Positions 42,080-49,321 of a stretch of DNA of 49,321 nucleotides are shown here, piece by piece (the first letter of the stretch is position 1; every line of letters starts with the position of its first letter). The DNA lies in the NCBI GenBank assembly GCA_959606905.1, contig CAUHML010000020.1, positions 1-49,321 of the forward strand, given 5' to 3'. The notes under the pieces are model-generated. The model was not told where the DNA came from. It made no database searches and saw only the letters and a list, made by a program, of their open reading frames with translations. Origin of the DNA: an uncultured Bacteroides sp. Its GTDB lineage: Bacteria; Bacteroidota; Bacteroidia; Bacteroidales; Bacteroidaceae. The translations under genes were made by a program, and so were the position numbers.

Positions 42080-42103
42080 ACATGTAATAAGTTCTGCAAG
42101 AAC
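42080..42103 (-). repeat. Right arm of 24-bp inverted repeat
   Basis: Exact reverse complement of 41670-41693, ending with GTTCTGCAAGAAC at 42091-42103. The next 240 bases up to rlmH hold no gene; a short hairpin TTCCTGTA/TACAGGAA lies at 42273-42292. Confidence 0.95.
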
Positions 42104-42343
42104 TAAATAAACTAACTACTTCTTCCATATATAACAAATACATACTAAATTACTCATTCCCTCATATTTACAAACTATATGATATTCGGCAAATGTCTCT
42201 CTTTGGGAATAATTATTGTTGAGTAGAGCGCAGTTTCATATTATCTTAGCTCAGTATTTTAAACCATGAATATTCCTGTATGTATACAGGAAAATCATGA
42301 AAGAGGGTAGTACTTCATTCCTCTGTGATTTGTTCGTTAAGTA

Positions 42344-42817
42344 TTACTCATGATGATACGGTCCGCCATTCAGTATCGTCATTGCCCGATAAATCTGCTC
42401 CACGAATATTAATCGGATCATCTGATGCGAAAAAGTCATTTTCGACATTGAAATTTTTTCGTTTGCTGCTTGATATACCTTTTCTGAAAATCCATAAGGG
42501 CCTCCGATAATGAAAACTAGCCGCTTGTTGACTGTGTTCATTTTTCGTTTCATATAATCGGCAAATTCGAGAGAACGCATCTCTTTTCCATGTTCATCAA
42601 GTAATACGATTACGTCTCCCGGTTGGAGTGATTTCAATATCAGTTCTCCTTCTTTTTCTTTCTGCACTTCCATTGAAAGGCTTTTTGTGTTTTTTAGTTC
42701 GGGGATTACTTCCATATCAAAAGTAATATAGCGTTTGGTGCGCTGAATATAGTCATTAATGGCAGTTATATAGTGTTGTTCTACGGTTCGTCCAACGACG
42801 AGCAGGATTGTTTTCAT
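42344..42817 (-). CDS. rlmH: 23S rRNA pseudouridine-1915 N3-methyltransferase
   Basis: RlmH is a SPOUT-class methyltransferase acting on pseudouridine 1915 of 23S rRNA in the assembled ribosome. The 157-residue product has the LLDEHGKEMRSLEFA segment, the SAM-binding knot FIIGGPYGFS and the diagnostic C-terminus RLIFVEQIYRAMTILNGGPYHHE (ending NGGPYHHE). I use the ATG at 42817, because the upstream in-frame start at 42844 falls inside the -7 box (42842-42849). Confidence 0.96.
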   Translation of the reverse strand: MKTILLVVGRTVEQHYITAINDYIQRTKRYITFDMEVIPELKNTKSLSMEVQKEKEGELILKSLQPGDVIVLLDEHGKEMRSLEFADYMKRKMNTVNKRLVFIIGGPYGFSEKVYQAANEKISMSKMTFSHQMIRLIFVEQIYRAMTILNGGPYHHE

Positions 42818-42841
42818 ACGTCTGTTATTCTGATTAATGCA

Positions 42842-42873
42842 CAAAAATAGGCATTTTTTATGTTATTCTGCAA
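42842..42873 (-). promoter_or_regulatory. Promoter of rlmH
   Basis: On the minus strand, TTG (complement of 42871-42873) and TATTTTTG (complement of 42842-42849) are 21 bases apart. It decides the rlmH start. Confidence 0.6.
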
Positions 42874-42881
42874 TTAATGAT

Positions 42882-42889
42882 TACCTTTG
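42882..42889 (+). promoter_or_regulatory. -7 box of the DUF4783-nadC operon
   Basis: TACCTTTG on the plus strand, 56 bases before the ATG at 42945. It overlaps the upstream region of the divergent rlmH promoter. The leader contains a hairpin AAGTTTAA (42905-42912) with TTAAACTT (42917-42924). Confidence 0.6.
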
Positions 42890-42944
42890 CCTATCATTAG
42901 TTGAAAGTTTAAGGCTTTAAACTTCAACTTTAAAGCTTGTATTT

Positions 42945-43337
42945 ATGAAAAAACGAGTGCTTGTAGGAATGACCGCTTTGCTTCTTTCTATCTCGTTGCT
43001 TATGGCGCAAGAGATACCGGCAGGAGTGATTACGGCATTTAAAAGAGGAAGTTCGCAAGAGCTGAGTAAGTATATGGGGGGCAAGGTAAACTTGGTGCTC
43101 CAGGGTCGCTCGACAAACGTTGACAAGCAGAAAGCAACAGCTATGATGCAAGATTTCTTTACGGAGAATAAAGTCAGCGGATTTAACGTAAATCATCAGG
43201 GAAAACGGGATGAATCGAGTTTCATTATTGGTACATTGGCTACTACCAGAGGAAACTTCCGTGTAAACTGCTTCCTGAAGAAAGTGGAGAATCAATATTT
43301 AATACATCAAATAAGAATTGACAAAATCAATGAATAA
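42945..43337 (+). CDS. Exported DUF4783 protein
   Basis: This 130-residue protein has a signal peptide (MKKRVLVGMTALLLSISLLMAQ) and a single small domain that matches the DUF4783 type of Bacteroidota, an NTF2-like cone fold with the conserved ITAFKRGSSQELSKYM start. Function unknown. It overlaps nadC by eight bases, a conserved-looking arrangement, so the two are translationally coupled. A link to NAD synthesis is not obvious. Confidence 0.8.
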   Translation: MKKRVLVGMTALLLSISLLMAQEIPAGVITAFKRGSSQELSKYMGGKVNLVLQGRSTNVDKQKATAMMQDFFTENKVSGFNVNHQGKRDESSFIIGTLATTRGNFRVNCFLKKVENQYLIHQIRIDKINE

Positions 43338-44178
43338 GGAAAAAGAACTGATCGACAAGCTGATCGATCTTGCTTTTGCAGAAGATATAGGGGATGGGGA
43401 TCATACCACCCTTTCATGTATTCCCGCTACTGCTATGGGAAAATCAAAATTGCTTATCAAAGAGGCCGGTGTGCTGGCAGGTATAGAAGTAGCCAAAGAA
43501 ATTTTCAATCGTTTCGATCCTACGATGAAAGTCGAGGTATTTATCAACGATGGAACGGAAGTGGAACCGGGTGATGTGGCAATGTTGGTAGAAGGAAAAG
43601 TGCAGTCACTACTTCAGACTGAACGCCTGATGCTGAACGTGATGCAACGTATGAGTGGTATAGCGACAATGACCCGCAAATACGCTAAGAAATTGGAAGG
43701 TACCCGTACTCATGTGTTAGATACGCGTAAGACAACTCCCGGAATGCGTATCCTCGAAAAAATGGCAGTAAAGATTGGCGGTGGTGTAAATCATCGTATC
43801 GGACTTTTCGACATGATTCTCCTGAAAGATAATCACGTGGATTTTGCCGGAGGTATTGATAAAGCTATTACCCGTGCCAAAGAATATTGTAAAGAAAAGG
43901 GCAAAGATCTGAAAATCGAAATTGAAGTTCGGAACTTTGATGAACTGCAACAAGTTCTCGACTTGGGTGGTGTGGACCGTATTATGTTTGATAACTTCAC
44001 TCCTGAAATGACGAAAAAGGCAGTAGAGATGGTAGCAGGTAAATATGAGACCGAATCTTCTGGCGGTATTACTTTTGATACTCTTCGAGACTATGCCGAA
44101 TGTGGCGTAGACTTTATTTCGGTAGGAGCTTTGACTCATTCGGTGAAAGGGCTGGATATGAGTTTCAAGGCATGCTGA
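43330..44178 (+). CDS. nadC: Nicotinate-nucleotide pyrophosphorylase (carboxylating)
   Basis: NadC converts quinolinate and PRPP to nicotinate mononucleotide, CO2 and pyrophosphate in NAD synthesis. The 282-residue product has the N-terminal EDIGDGDHTT motif, the quinolinate-binding Arg/Lys set (RMSGIAT, LDTRKTTPGMR, GGGVNHRIGLFDMILLKDNH) and the C-terminal SSGGI...YAECGVDFISVGALTHS region. I start at the ATG at 43330; the TTG at 43318 is further upstream and needless. Confidence 0.96.
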   Translation: MNKEKELIDKLIDLAFAEDIGDGDHTTLSCIPATAMGKSKLLIKEAGVLAGIEVAKEIFNRFDPTMKVEVFINDGTEVEPGDVAMLVEGKVQSLLQTERLMLNVMQRMSGIATMTRKYAKKLEGTRTHVLDTRKTTPGMRILEKMAVKIGGGVNHRIGLFDMILLKDNHVDFAGGIDKAITRAKEYCKEKGKDLKIEIEVRNFDELQQVLDLGGVDRIMFDNFTPEMTKKAVEMVAGKYETESSGGITFDTLRDYAECGVDFISVGALTHSVKGLDMSFKAC

Positions 44179-44186
44179 TTATAAGC

Positions 44187-44291
44187 GGTAAACGATAAAC
44201 AGTAAACGGTGAACGATAAACAGTCAATGGTGAATACTTTGCAGCACGGTAGTGTATAGTGCTGTTCATTGTTTACCGTTTATCGTTCACC
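44187..44291. terminator. Repeated inverted segment after nadC, possible terminator
   Basis: GGTAAACGATAAAC (44187-44200) and GGTGAACGATAAAC (44208-44221) are near-identical repeats. The second is exactly complementary to GTTTATCGTTCACC at 44278-44291, which is followed by TTTTCTTTTT. The long loop makes a classic terminator less certain. The rest of 44179-44427 shows no gene. Confidence 0.5.
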
Positions 44292-44427
44292 TTTTCTTTT
44301 TCTCCATTTATTATTTATCGTCTCTTTAACTTCTTTTAGCAATATTCATTGCAGCATTCCTCAAATTCTTGCGTCTAATGGACAAACGACGCAGACATAC
44401 GTTCGATTTTTAAAAAAGGTAATTGAC

Positions 44428-44979
44428 TTGGAAAACGAGATAGAACTGATAAAGGGCTGTCGGGCAGGAAAGGATTCAGCCCGAAAGGAACTTTACACTC
44501 TCTATTCCAAACAGATGCTGGCGGTATGTTTCCGCTATACGGGCGATATGGATGCAGCGCACGATGTATTGCATGATGGTTTCATTAAGATTTTTACCAA
44601 CTTCTCGTTTCGGGGCGAATCTTCGCTTAGCACATGGATTACCCGGGTAATGGTCACCCAGTCGCTCGATTATTTGCGGCGTGAGAAACGAGTCAGTCAG
44701 TTGGTGGTGCATGAAGATGAGCTTCCCGACATACCTGATATATCGGACTCGGGAGGAGGGGCTGGAATCTCAGAGGAACAATTAATGGCTTTTATTGCCG
44801 AATTACCGGATGGATGCCGAACCGTTTTCAACCTTTATGTGTTTGAAGAGAAGTCACACAAGGAGATAGCCAAGATGCTTCATATTAAAGAGCACTCGTC
44901 TACTTCGCAGTTACACCGGGCCAAGTATTTATTAGCAAAAAGAATTAAAGAGTATAGAAATCATGAAGAAAGAAAATGA
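44428..44979 (+). CDS. ECF-type RNA polymerase sigma factor
   Basis: The conserved protein begins LENEIELIKGCRAGKDSARKEL, so translation most likely starts at the TTG at 44428 (183 residues). The frame upstream to 44269 is low-quality sequence that includes the repeat region. Region 2 (YTGDMDAAHDVLHDGFIKIF) and region 4 (EEKSHKEIAKMLHIKEHSSTSQLHRAKYLL) are clear. Its end overlaps the start of the next gene by 17 bases, the usual arrangement of a sigma factor with its regulator. Confidence 0.85.
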   Translation: MENEIELIKGCRAGKDSARKELYTLYSKQMLAVCFRYTGDMDAAHDVLHDGFIKIFTNFSFRGESSLSTWITRVMVTQSLDYLRREKRVSQLVVHEDELPDIPDISDSGGGAGISEEQLMAFIAELPDGCRTVFNLYVFEEKSHKEIAKMLHIKEHSSTSQLHRAKYLLAKRIKEYRNHEERK

Positions 44980-46015
44980 TGAAATAACCGATCTGTTTCG
45001 CACTCGTCTCGCTGATGCCGGGATGAATGTCCGGGACGGCTTCTGGGAAGAACTCTCACAGGAGATTCCTGTGGCTTGCCAGCAACGTCGTCGGTTACTA
45101 CTCTTCCGTGTAGCAGCTGCGGCATCTGTGTTGCTTGTCTTGGCGGCTTCATCGGCTACCTTCTTATATCTTTCTCCAAAAGAGGAAATGGAAGAAGCAT
45201 TTACCAAGATAGCCGTGGCGAACGGAGGGCAGTTGGACGGAGATGGAATACGTGTCAATCAACTACCGTTGCCGGTAGAACCAGTGTTGCCGAAACCGGC
45301 TCCTAAATCTTATGGAATGTTGTCTCAATACACAGAAGAAGATTCGCTTTCCATTACCTTCTCTATGTCGTTCTCTTTCTCGGCTACGACTTCCACCGGA
45401 AATGGAAACCGATATGGAAACCAAGGCCATAATGGCTATTGGCAGGCAACGAATGGTAATACGGAATCATCGGATTCGCGAAAAGAACAATATGAAACGG
45501 GCGAATCAGTAGTCCGGAAGATCTCTACAAAGAAAAACCGCTGGGCGATGAAAGCCCAAGTTGGTACGGCACTTCCAGCAGAGGATGGCGTCTATAAAAT
45601 GCCGGTTTCTGTAGGTGTAACCGTAGAACGGAAATTAAATGATTATCTGGGTATTGAAACCGGATTGCTTTATTCAAATCTTCGCTCGGCAGGGCAGCAT
45701 TTACATTATCTTGGTATTCCCGTCAAAATTAACGTGACATTGTTGGATACAAAAAAAGTTGACCTTTACGCTACAGTAGGAGGAATTATAGATAAATGCA
45801 TTGCCGGTGCACCGGACAACAGTTTCAAAGAAGAACCTGTCCAATTGGCTGTGACCGCTGGTATTGGAATTAATTATAAGATAAATGATCGCCTCGCGCT
45901 TTTTGCCGAACCGGGTGTTTCTCATCATTTCAAAACTGATTCGAAACTAGCTACGGTACGCACGAAACGGCCGACTAATTTTAATTTGCTTTGCGGACTT
46001 CGCATGACGTATTAA
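44963..46015 (+). CDS. One-TM protein with outer-membrane-type beta-barrel domain, candidate anti-sigma factor
   Basis: The 350-residue product has a short cytoplasmic-looking N-terminus of about 45 residues (DEITDLFRTRLADAGMNV), followed by one hydrophobic segment (about residues 48-70). A low-complexity Ser/Thr/Asn linker follows. From about residue 190 comes a PorT/OmpW-like beta-rich domain (LNDYLGIETGLLYSN, GIPVKINVTLLDTKKVDLYATVGG, ending GLRMTY). Overlap with the sigma gene suggests it is the anti-sigma factor or sensor. The barrel-like tail is odd for an inner-membrane anti-sigma factor. Confidence 0.65.
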   Translation: MKKENDEITDLFRTRLADAGMNVRDGFWEELSQEIPVACQQRRRLLLFRVAAAASVLLVLAASSATFLYLSPKEEMEEAFTKIAVANGGQLDGDGIRVNQLPLPVEPVLPKPAPKSYGMLSQYTEEDSLSITFSMSFSFSATTSTGNGNRYGNQGHNGYWQATNGNTESSDSRKEQYETGESVVRKISTKKNRWAMKAQVGTALPAEDGVYKMPVSVGVTVERKLNDYLGIETGLLYSNLRSAGQHLHYLGIPVKINVTLLDTKKVDLYATVGGIIDKCIAGAPDNSFKEEPVQLAVTAGIGINYKINDRLALFAEPGVSHHFKTDSKLATVRTKRPTNFNLLCGLRMTY

Positions 46016-46027
46016 TCCTTGAAGAAA

Positions 46028-46549
46028 ATGAAAAAAACACTTGTAATGCTGTTGGCTATTTGCCTGATTGTATCCTTTACTGGGTGCGGCAGCGAAGAAA
46101 TGGATTATAACAATCCGGATGTTACCCTTTTTGTGAAGCAATTGAAGACGGGTACGTATAAGATGAAGAATGACAAAGGAGTGGTGGAGGTCCCTCATTT
46201 TACGGAAGAGGATATTCCCGAACTTCTGAACTATGCGGAAGATCTGACTATTATTCCTTCTTTCCCGTCGGTTTATAATATGAATAATGGTAAAATCCGT
46301 TTAGGTGAGTGTATGCTTTGGGTGATTGAATCTATTCGTCAAGGTACACCTCCGTCGTTGGGTTGCAAAATGGTGTTGGCTAATGCCGAGAATTATGAAG
46401 CACTCTATTTCCTGACAGACGAAGAAGTACTTGATGCTGCCGCTTGCTACCGTCGTTGGTGGGAAGAAAGACAATACCCGAAGACGCGGTGGACGATTGA
46501 CCCGTGTTACGATGAACCGCTTTGTGGTACAGGGTATCGCTGGTGGTAA
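46028..46549 (+). CDS. DUF4943-type lipoprotein
   Basis: I start at the ATG at 46028, 12 bases after the previous stop. The in-frame TTG at 46019 adds three residues only. The 173-residue product has lipobox SFTGCGSE and a compact domain rich in Trp and Tyr at the C-terminus (RRWWEERQYPKTRW ... GYRWW). It matches the DUF4943 description of Bacteroidota lipoproteins. Function unknown. It is in the sigma-factor operon. Confidence 0.72.
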   Translation: MKKTLVMLLAICLIVSFTGCGSEEMDYNNPDVTLFVKQLKTGTYKMKNDKGVVEVPHFTEEDIPELLNYAEDLTIIPSFPSVYNMNNGKIRLGECMLWVIESIRQGTPPSLGCKMVLANAENYEALYFLTDEEVLDAAACYRRWWEERQYPKTRWTIDPCYDEPLCGTGYRWW

Positions 46550-46588
46550 AAAAGAGGAGAATCTTCGGGAAATAAAAAAACAATAAAA

Positions 46589-47305
46589 ATGAGGAAACGT
46601 TTATTTATATCGGCAGTATCACTGCTGCTGACAGTGGTATGCTATGCCCAGTGGTCTGTACAGGATTCACTCAAATTGCAGAAGCTATTGGAGAGCAGTG
46701 AGGAGTTGAAGCTGAATCCGAAAGCAGTTAGGCAGATTGATTTCGGCAGTGCGGTGGGTACTCCCCGGATGTCGGAGGAGAAAAGCTGGATGCTGCCTGA
46801 CGAATCGCTTCCCGAAGCATTGCCTAAACCAAAAGTAGTTCTTTCTTTGATGCCATATAAGGCTAATACCCGTTTTAATTGGGATCCGGTTTATCAAAAA
46901 AAGATAAGGGTGGATAAGAATACATGGCGGGGAGATCCTTTCTATGAGATTCGACACCAAAGATCGTATACCAACTGGGCACGGAATCCGATGGCAAAAG
47001 GTATACGGAAGTCTTTAGAGGAAATACAGGCGAGCGGAGTACGGTTCCGTCAGTTAAGTGAACGTGCCAATGGGATGATGGTGAATTCGGTGGTGACGGA
47101 TAGTCCTATTCCTTTGTTTGGTGGTAGCGGAGTGTATATCAATGGAGGAACTATTGGAGGACTTGATCTGATGGCTGTCTTTACAAAGAACTTCTGGGAT
47201 AAGAAAGGAAGAGATCGTCGTGAACGTACGCTGGAAGTTTTGAGAGCTTATGGGGATTCTACCACGGTGTTGATTAATAAACCTATTGAACAGATTATCC
47301 GTTGA
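46589..47305 (+). CDS. Exported DUF4858-type protein
   Basis: This 238-residue protein has a signal peptide (MRKRLFISAVSLLLTVVCYA) and no lipobox. The mature part contains conserved-looking LNPKAVRQIDFG, PMAKGIRKSLEEI and IPLFGGSGVYINGGTIGGLDLM segments. This resembles the DUF4858 family. No function is known. It follows the DUF4943 gene by 40 bases and completes a four-gene unit with the sigma factor. The short AT-rich gap 47306-47475 holds degenerate ATTAGTAAATTAGC-type repeats only. Confidence 0.72.
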   Translation: MRKRLFISAVSLLLTVVCYAQWSVQDSLKLQKLLESSEELKLNPKAVRQIDFGSAVGTPRMSEEKSWMLPDESLPEALPKPKVVLSLMPYKANTRFNWDPVYQKKIRVDKNTWRGDPFYEIRHQRSYTNWARNPMAKGIRKSLEEIQASGVRFRQLSERANGMMVNSVVTDSPIPLFGGSGVYINGGTIGGLDLMAVFTKNFWDKKGRDRRERTLEVLRAYGDSTTVLINKPIEQIIR

Positions 47306-47475
47306 GGGTGTTTATATAAATGTGCTAATGTCGCGATACGACAATATACTGACTAGGGAACGTTTGTAATTGAATAATTTATATATTTGTATATTGTTGT
47401 ATTAGCGCATTAGTAATTTAGCTGGTTATTCTAGCCGGTATATTAGTAAATTAGCACATTGATAAATTATTAATT

Positions 47476-48411
47476 ATGAATAGAATTACTTCTCTTCTGG
47501 GGATTCAATACCCTATTGTTCAAGGTGGAATGGTATGGTGCAGTGGTTGGAGGCTTGCTTCCGCAGTGAGTAACGCTGGTGGTTTGGGACTGATTGGTGC
47601 AGGTTCTATGCATCCGGAGATTTTACGCGAGCATATTCGCAAATGCCGTGTAGCTACAGAGTTTCCTTTTGGTGTGAACATTCCTTTGATGTATCCGCAG
47701 ATAGAAGAAATCATGAATATTGTGGTAGAAGAGGGAGTGAAGATTATTTTTACTTCTGCCGGGAATCCGAAAACATGGACAGGATGGTTGAAAGAGCGTG
47801 GAATTACGGTTGTTCATATCGTTTCTTCTTCCCGTTTTGCTGTGAAGTGTGAGGAGGCCGGGGTAGATGCAGTGGTAGCGGAAGGTTTCGAAGCCGGCGG
47901 ACATAACGGGCGTGAGGAAACTACTACTTTTTGTTTGATTCCTGCTGTACGTGAAGCAACGACTTTACCTTTGATTGCAGCAGGAGGTATCGCTACGGGA
48001 GAAGGAATACTGGCTGCTATGGTATTAGGGGCTGAAGGTGTTCAGATAGGAACTCGTTTTGCATTGACTGATGAGAGTTCTGCAAGTCCGCTATTCAAGG
48101 AATATTGTTTGAGTCTGGGTGAGGGGGATACTAAGTTGCTGTTGAAAAAATTAGCTCCGACTCGTCTTGTGAAAAATAGTTTCCGGGAAGCTGTAGAGAA
48201 GGCCGAAGATAGTGGAGCTTCCATGGAAGAATTAAGAGCTTTATTGGGACGGGGGCGTGCCAAAAAAGGCATCTTTGAAGGAGATCTTGAAGAAGGAGAA
48301 CTGGAAATAGGACAAGTATCGTCGATAATTTCCCGTCAGCAGCCTGTGGCGGAGGTCATGAAAGAATTAGTGGAAGCTTGTCAACGGGCAGCGAAAAAAG
48401 ATTATTTGTAG
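47476..48411 (+). CDS. Nitronate monooxygenase/FabK-like flavin oxidoreductase
   Basis: The 311-residue enzyme has the 2-nitropropane dioxygenase fold: IVQGGMVWCSG at the N-terminus, ASAVSNAGGLGLIGAG for FMN, EAGGHNGREETTT with the conserved His, and PLIAAGGIATGEGILAAMVLGAEGVQIGTRF for phosphate binding. It may oxidise nitronates or act as an NAD(P)H-dependent enoyl-ACP reductase of the FabK type; the sequence does not separate the two. A single-gene unit followed by a hairpin. Confidence 0.87.
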   Translation: MNRITSLLGIQYPIVQGGMVWCSGWRLASAVSNAGGLGLIGAGSMHPEILREHIRKCRVATEFPFGVNIPLMYPQIEEIMNIVVEEGVKIIFTSAGNPKTWTGWLKERGITVVHIVSSSRFAVKCEEAGVDAVVAEGFEAGGHNGREETTTFCLIPAVREATTLPLIAAGGIATGEGILAAMVLGAEGVQIGTRFALTDESSASPLFKEYCLSLGEGDTKLLLKKLAPTRLVKNSFREAVEKAEDSGASMEELRALLGRGRAKKGIFEGDLEEGELEIGQVSSIISRQQPVAEVMKELVEACQRAAKKDYL

Positions 48412-48417
48412 TTTAAT

Positions 48418-48467
48418 GAGGTTGTGCCGGCATTTTGAAGTGCACCCCAAAAGTTAGACACAACCTC
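48418..48467. terminator. Terminator hairpin carrying an IS-end-like insert
   Basis: GAGGTTGTG (48418-48426) pairs with CACAACCTC (48459-48467), and ATGTTTT follows. The 32-base loop contains 25 bases (48431-48455) identical to 6317-6341. The interval up to 48660 shows no gene. Confidence 0.65.
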
Positions 48468-48659
48468 ATGTTTTAGAACAGAATGTCGTCTGCGTTGAGA
48501 TGAATAAGTAGTGCATAGAGTGGTTGTTTATAGACATTCATTGTCCTATTTTTGATTTTCATGCTTTTTCCATAGAGACCCACTCGTGTTATGTTATTAT
48601 TAAAGGGTTCTGCAAGATCATATCTGAAAGGAAGTACTTTCTTGTCTTAGTCTTGATTA

Positions 48660-49321
48660 TTAATGCTGTAATTCTGGATTAGCATCAATAGCAGCCTGTG
48701 GAATACGCAATGTATAGCGTGCATCGTCTTTCTCTAAAATATACGTTTTACCATCGATAACTTTTTCGATGCGTGGGCGGGTAGTGCGTCGTAAATCAAA
48801 CCAACGATGACCTTCGAAAGCGAGTTCTTTAGTACGTTCTTCTTGAATTTCAGCAAGAAGCGCTTCTTGGGACATTACTTCTATTTCATTTTTTTTCAGT
48901 GTATAACCTTCCGGGGTATATCGGTTTTCTATAAGCTTTAATAATCGACCACGAGCCTCCGAGAGCTTATTTAAGTGAGCAGCGGCTTCTGCTGCATTCA
49001 GATAAATTTCTCCCGTGCGGAAAGAACATGAGAATTGCGTAGAACCGCATTTTAGAACAGGAAAATTACCATTTTTGTCTGCTACGTCAAAGTATTTGTT
49101 AGGGCGTAAATCATTTCTGTCATATTTTTCTTTCAGCATAGGTGTGGCTCTAAATGCTTTATCGACATCTTTACATACATATTCATAGGCTGTGATGACC
49201 TCTGTTGATTGAAAATCATTGGGAATTTTAGAATTCTCTTTATTAAAATCTTCTAATGATGATTTTTGTGATAAGACCTTTTCTGCACTATTATAAGTTT
49301 CTTGCCATTTTCCCATATATA
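48660..49321 (-). CDS. SusD/RagB-family lipoprotein, C-terminal part (cut by window edge)
   Basis: The frame ends at 48660 and is still open at the right edge; the Met at 49316 is internal, in the YMGKWQETYNSAEKVL stretch that in SusD proteins follows the first helix repeats. The visible 220 residues contain FRTGEIYLNAAEAAAHLNK and the conserved EERTKELAFEGHRWFDLRRT motif, with the usual NPELQ-type end. A partner susC is expected beyond the edge. This is a second, separate SusCD locus, distinct from the M60 PUL. Confidence 0.9.
   Translation of the reverse strand, partial: YMGKWQETYNSAEKVLSQKSSLEDFNKENSKIPNDFQSTEVITAYEYVCKDVDKAFRATPMLKEKYDRNDLRPNKYFDVADKNGNFPVLKCGSTQFSCSFRTGEIYLNAAEAAAHLNKLSEARGRLLKLIENRYTPEGYTLKKNEIEVMSQEALLAEIQEERTKELAFEGHRWFDLRRTTRPRIEKVIDGKTYILEKDDARYTLRIPQAAIDANPELQH

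Larger units (their letters stand above)
41670..42103. promoter_or_regulatory. Putative invertible promoter segment controlling the PUL
   Basis: A perfect 24-bp inverted repeat encloses 386 bases that contain no ORF. They do contain a minus-strand promoter (-33 TTG complement of 41803-41805, -7 TATCTTTG complement of 41773-41780) directed at SusC. As read here the promoter faces SusC, i.e. an ON orientation. Inversion would point it away, antisense to the rlmH end. This architecture is known from phase-variable SusC/SusD loci of Bacteroides, where tyrosine recombinases flip the segment. No recombinase is encoded in the window, so it would act in trans. Confidence 0.75.

Noticed and set aside
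42273..42292. Terminator for SusC or rlmH at the TTCCTGTA/TACAGGAA hairpin
   Set aside because: The stem is AT-rich and short, with no T-run on either strand.

Overview
The window reads as a chromosomal segment of a gut Bacteroides species. It contains a SusC/SusD polysaccharide- or glycan-utilisation locus (PUL), many Bacteroidota-type lipoproteins, promoters of the Bacteroides primary-sigma type (a TAnnTTTG -7 box about 20 nt after a TTTG/TTG -33 box), tRNA genes without an encoded CCA, and a fused FeoA-FeoB protein. Species was not assigned. All names rest on motif reading alone; no database search was possible.

Layout. 1-6281: an EFR1-type ferredoxin, tilS, feoAB with its small cysteine-rich partner, tRNA-Cys and an EamA transporter. 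6253-16041: a roughly 9.7 kb insertion bounded by 47-bp direct repeats. The left copy is the 3' end of the EamA gene and the right copy sits on that gene's displaced terminator next to tRNA-Thr. It holds an IS1595-type transposase, a truncated IS1182-type transposase, several small ORFs, a 126-nt nested-stem element, a repeat-rich lipoprotein, a membrane protein, and an operon of two lipoproteins plus a secreted lipase-like hydrolase. 16081-25878: tRNA-Thr, a TlpA-like thioredoxin, a methyltransferase, and a minus-strand run of housekeeping genes (ldhA-like, pirin, pdxH, MBL-fold, DUF4468, VOC), then two outer-membrane proteins. 26041-29076: an orphan ECF sigma factor and the queuosine genes (precursor transporter, queC, queF), with a preQ1-I-like leader before the transporter and a periodic 22-nt repeat array before queF.

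29353-42103: a PUL made of a GH2 enzyme, an M60-type metallopeptidase lipoprotein, a DUF1735-type surface lipoprotein, SusD and SusC. Its composition resembles mucin O-glycan loci. Upstream of SusC, a perfect 24-bp inverted repeat encloses a 386-bp segment that carries the only promoter I can find pointing at SusC. This is the hallmark of a phase-variable invertible promoter and is the most interesting signal in the window. 42344-48411: rlmH, a DUF4783 gene, nadC, an ECF sigma factor overlapping an unusual one-TM protein with a beta-barrel-like C-terminus (candidate anti-sigma factor), two DUF proteins and a nitronate monooxygenase-like enzyme. The right edge cuts through a second SusD-like gene.
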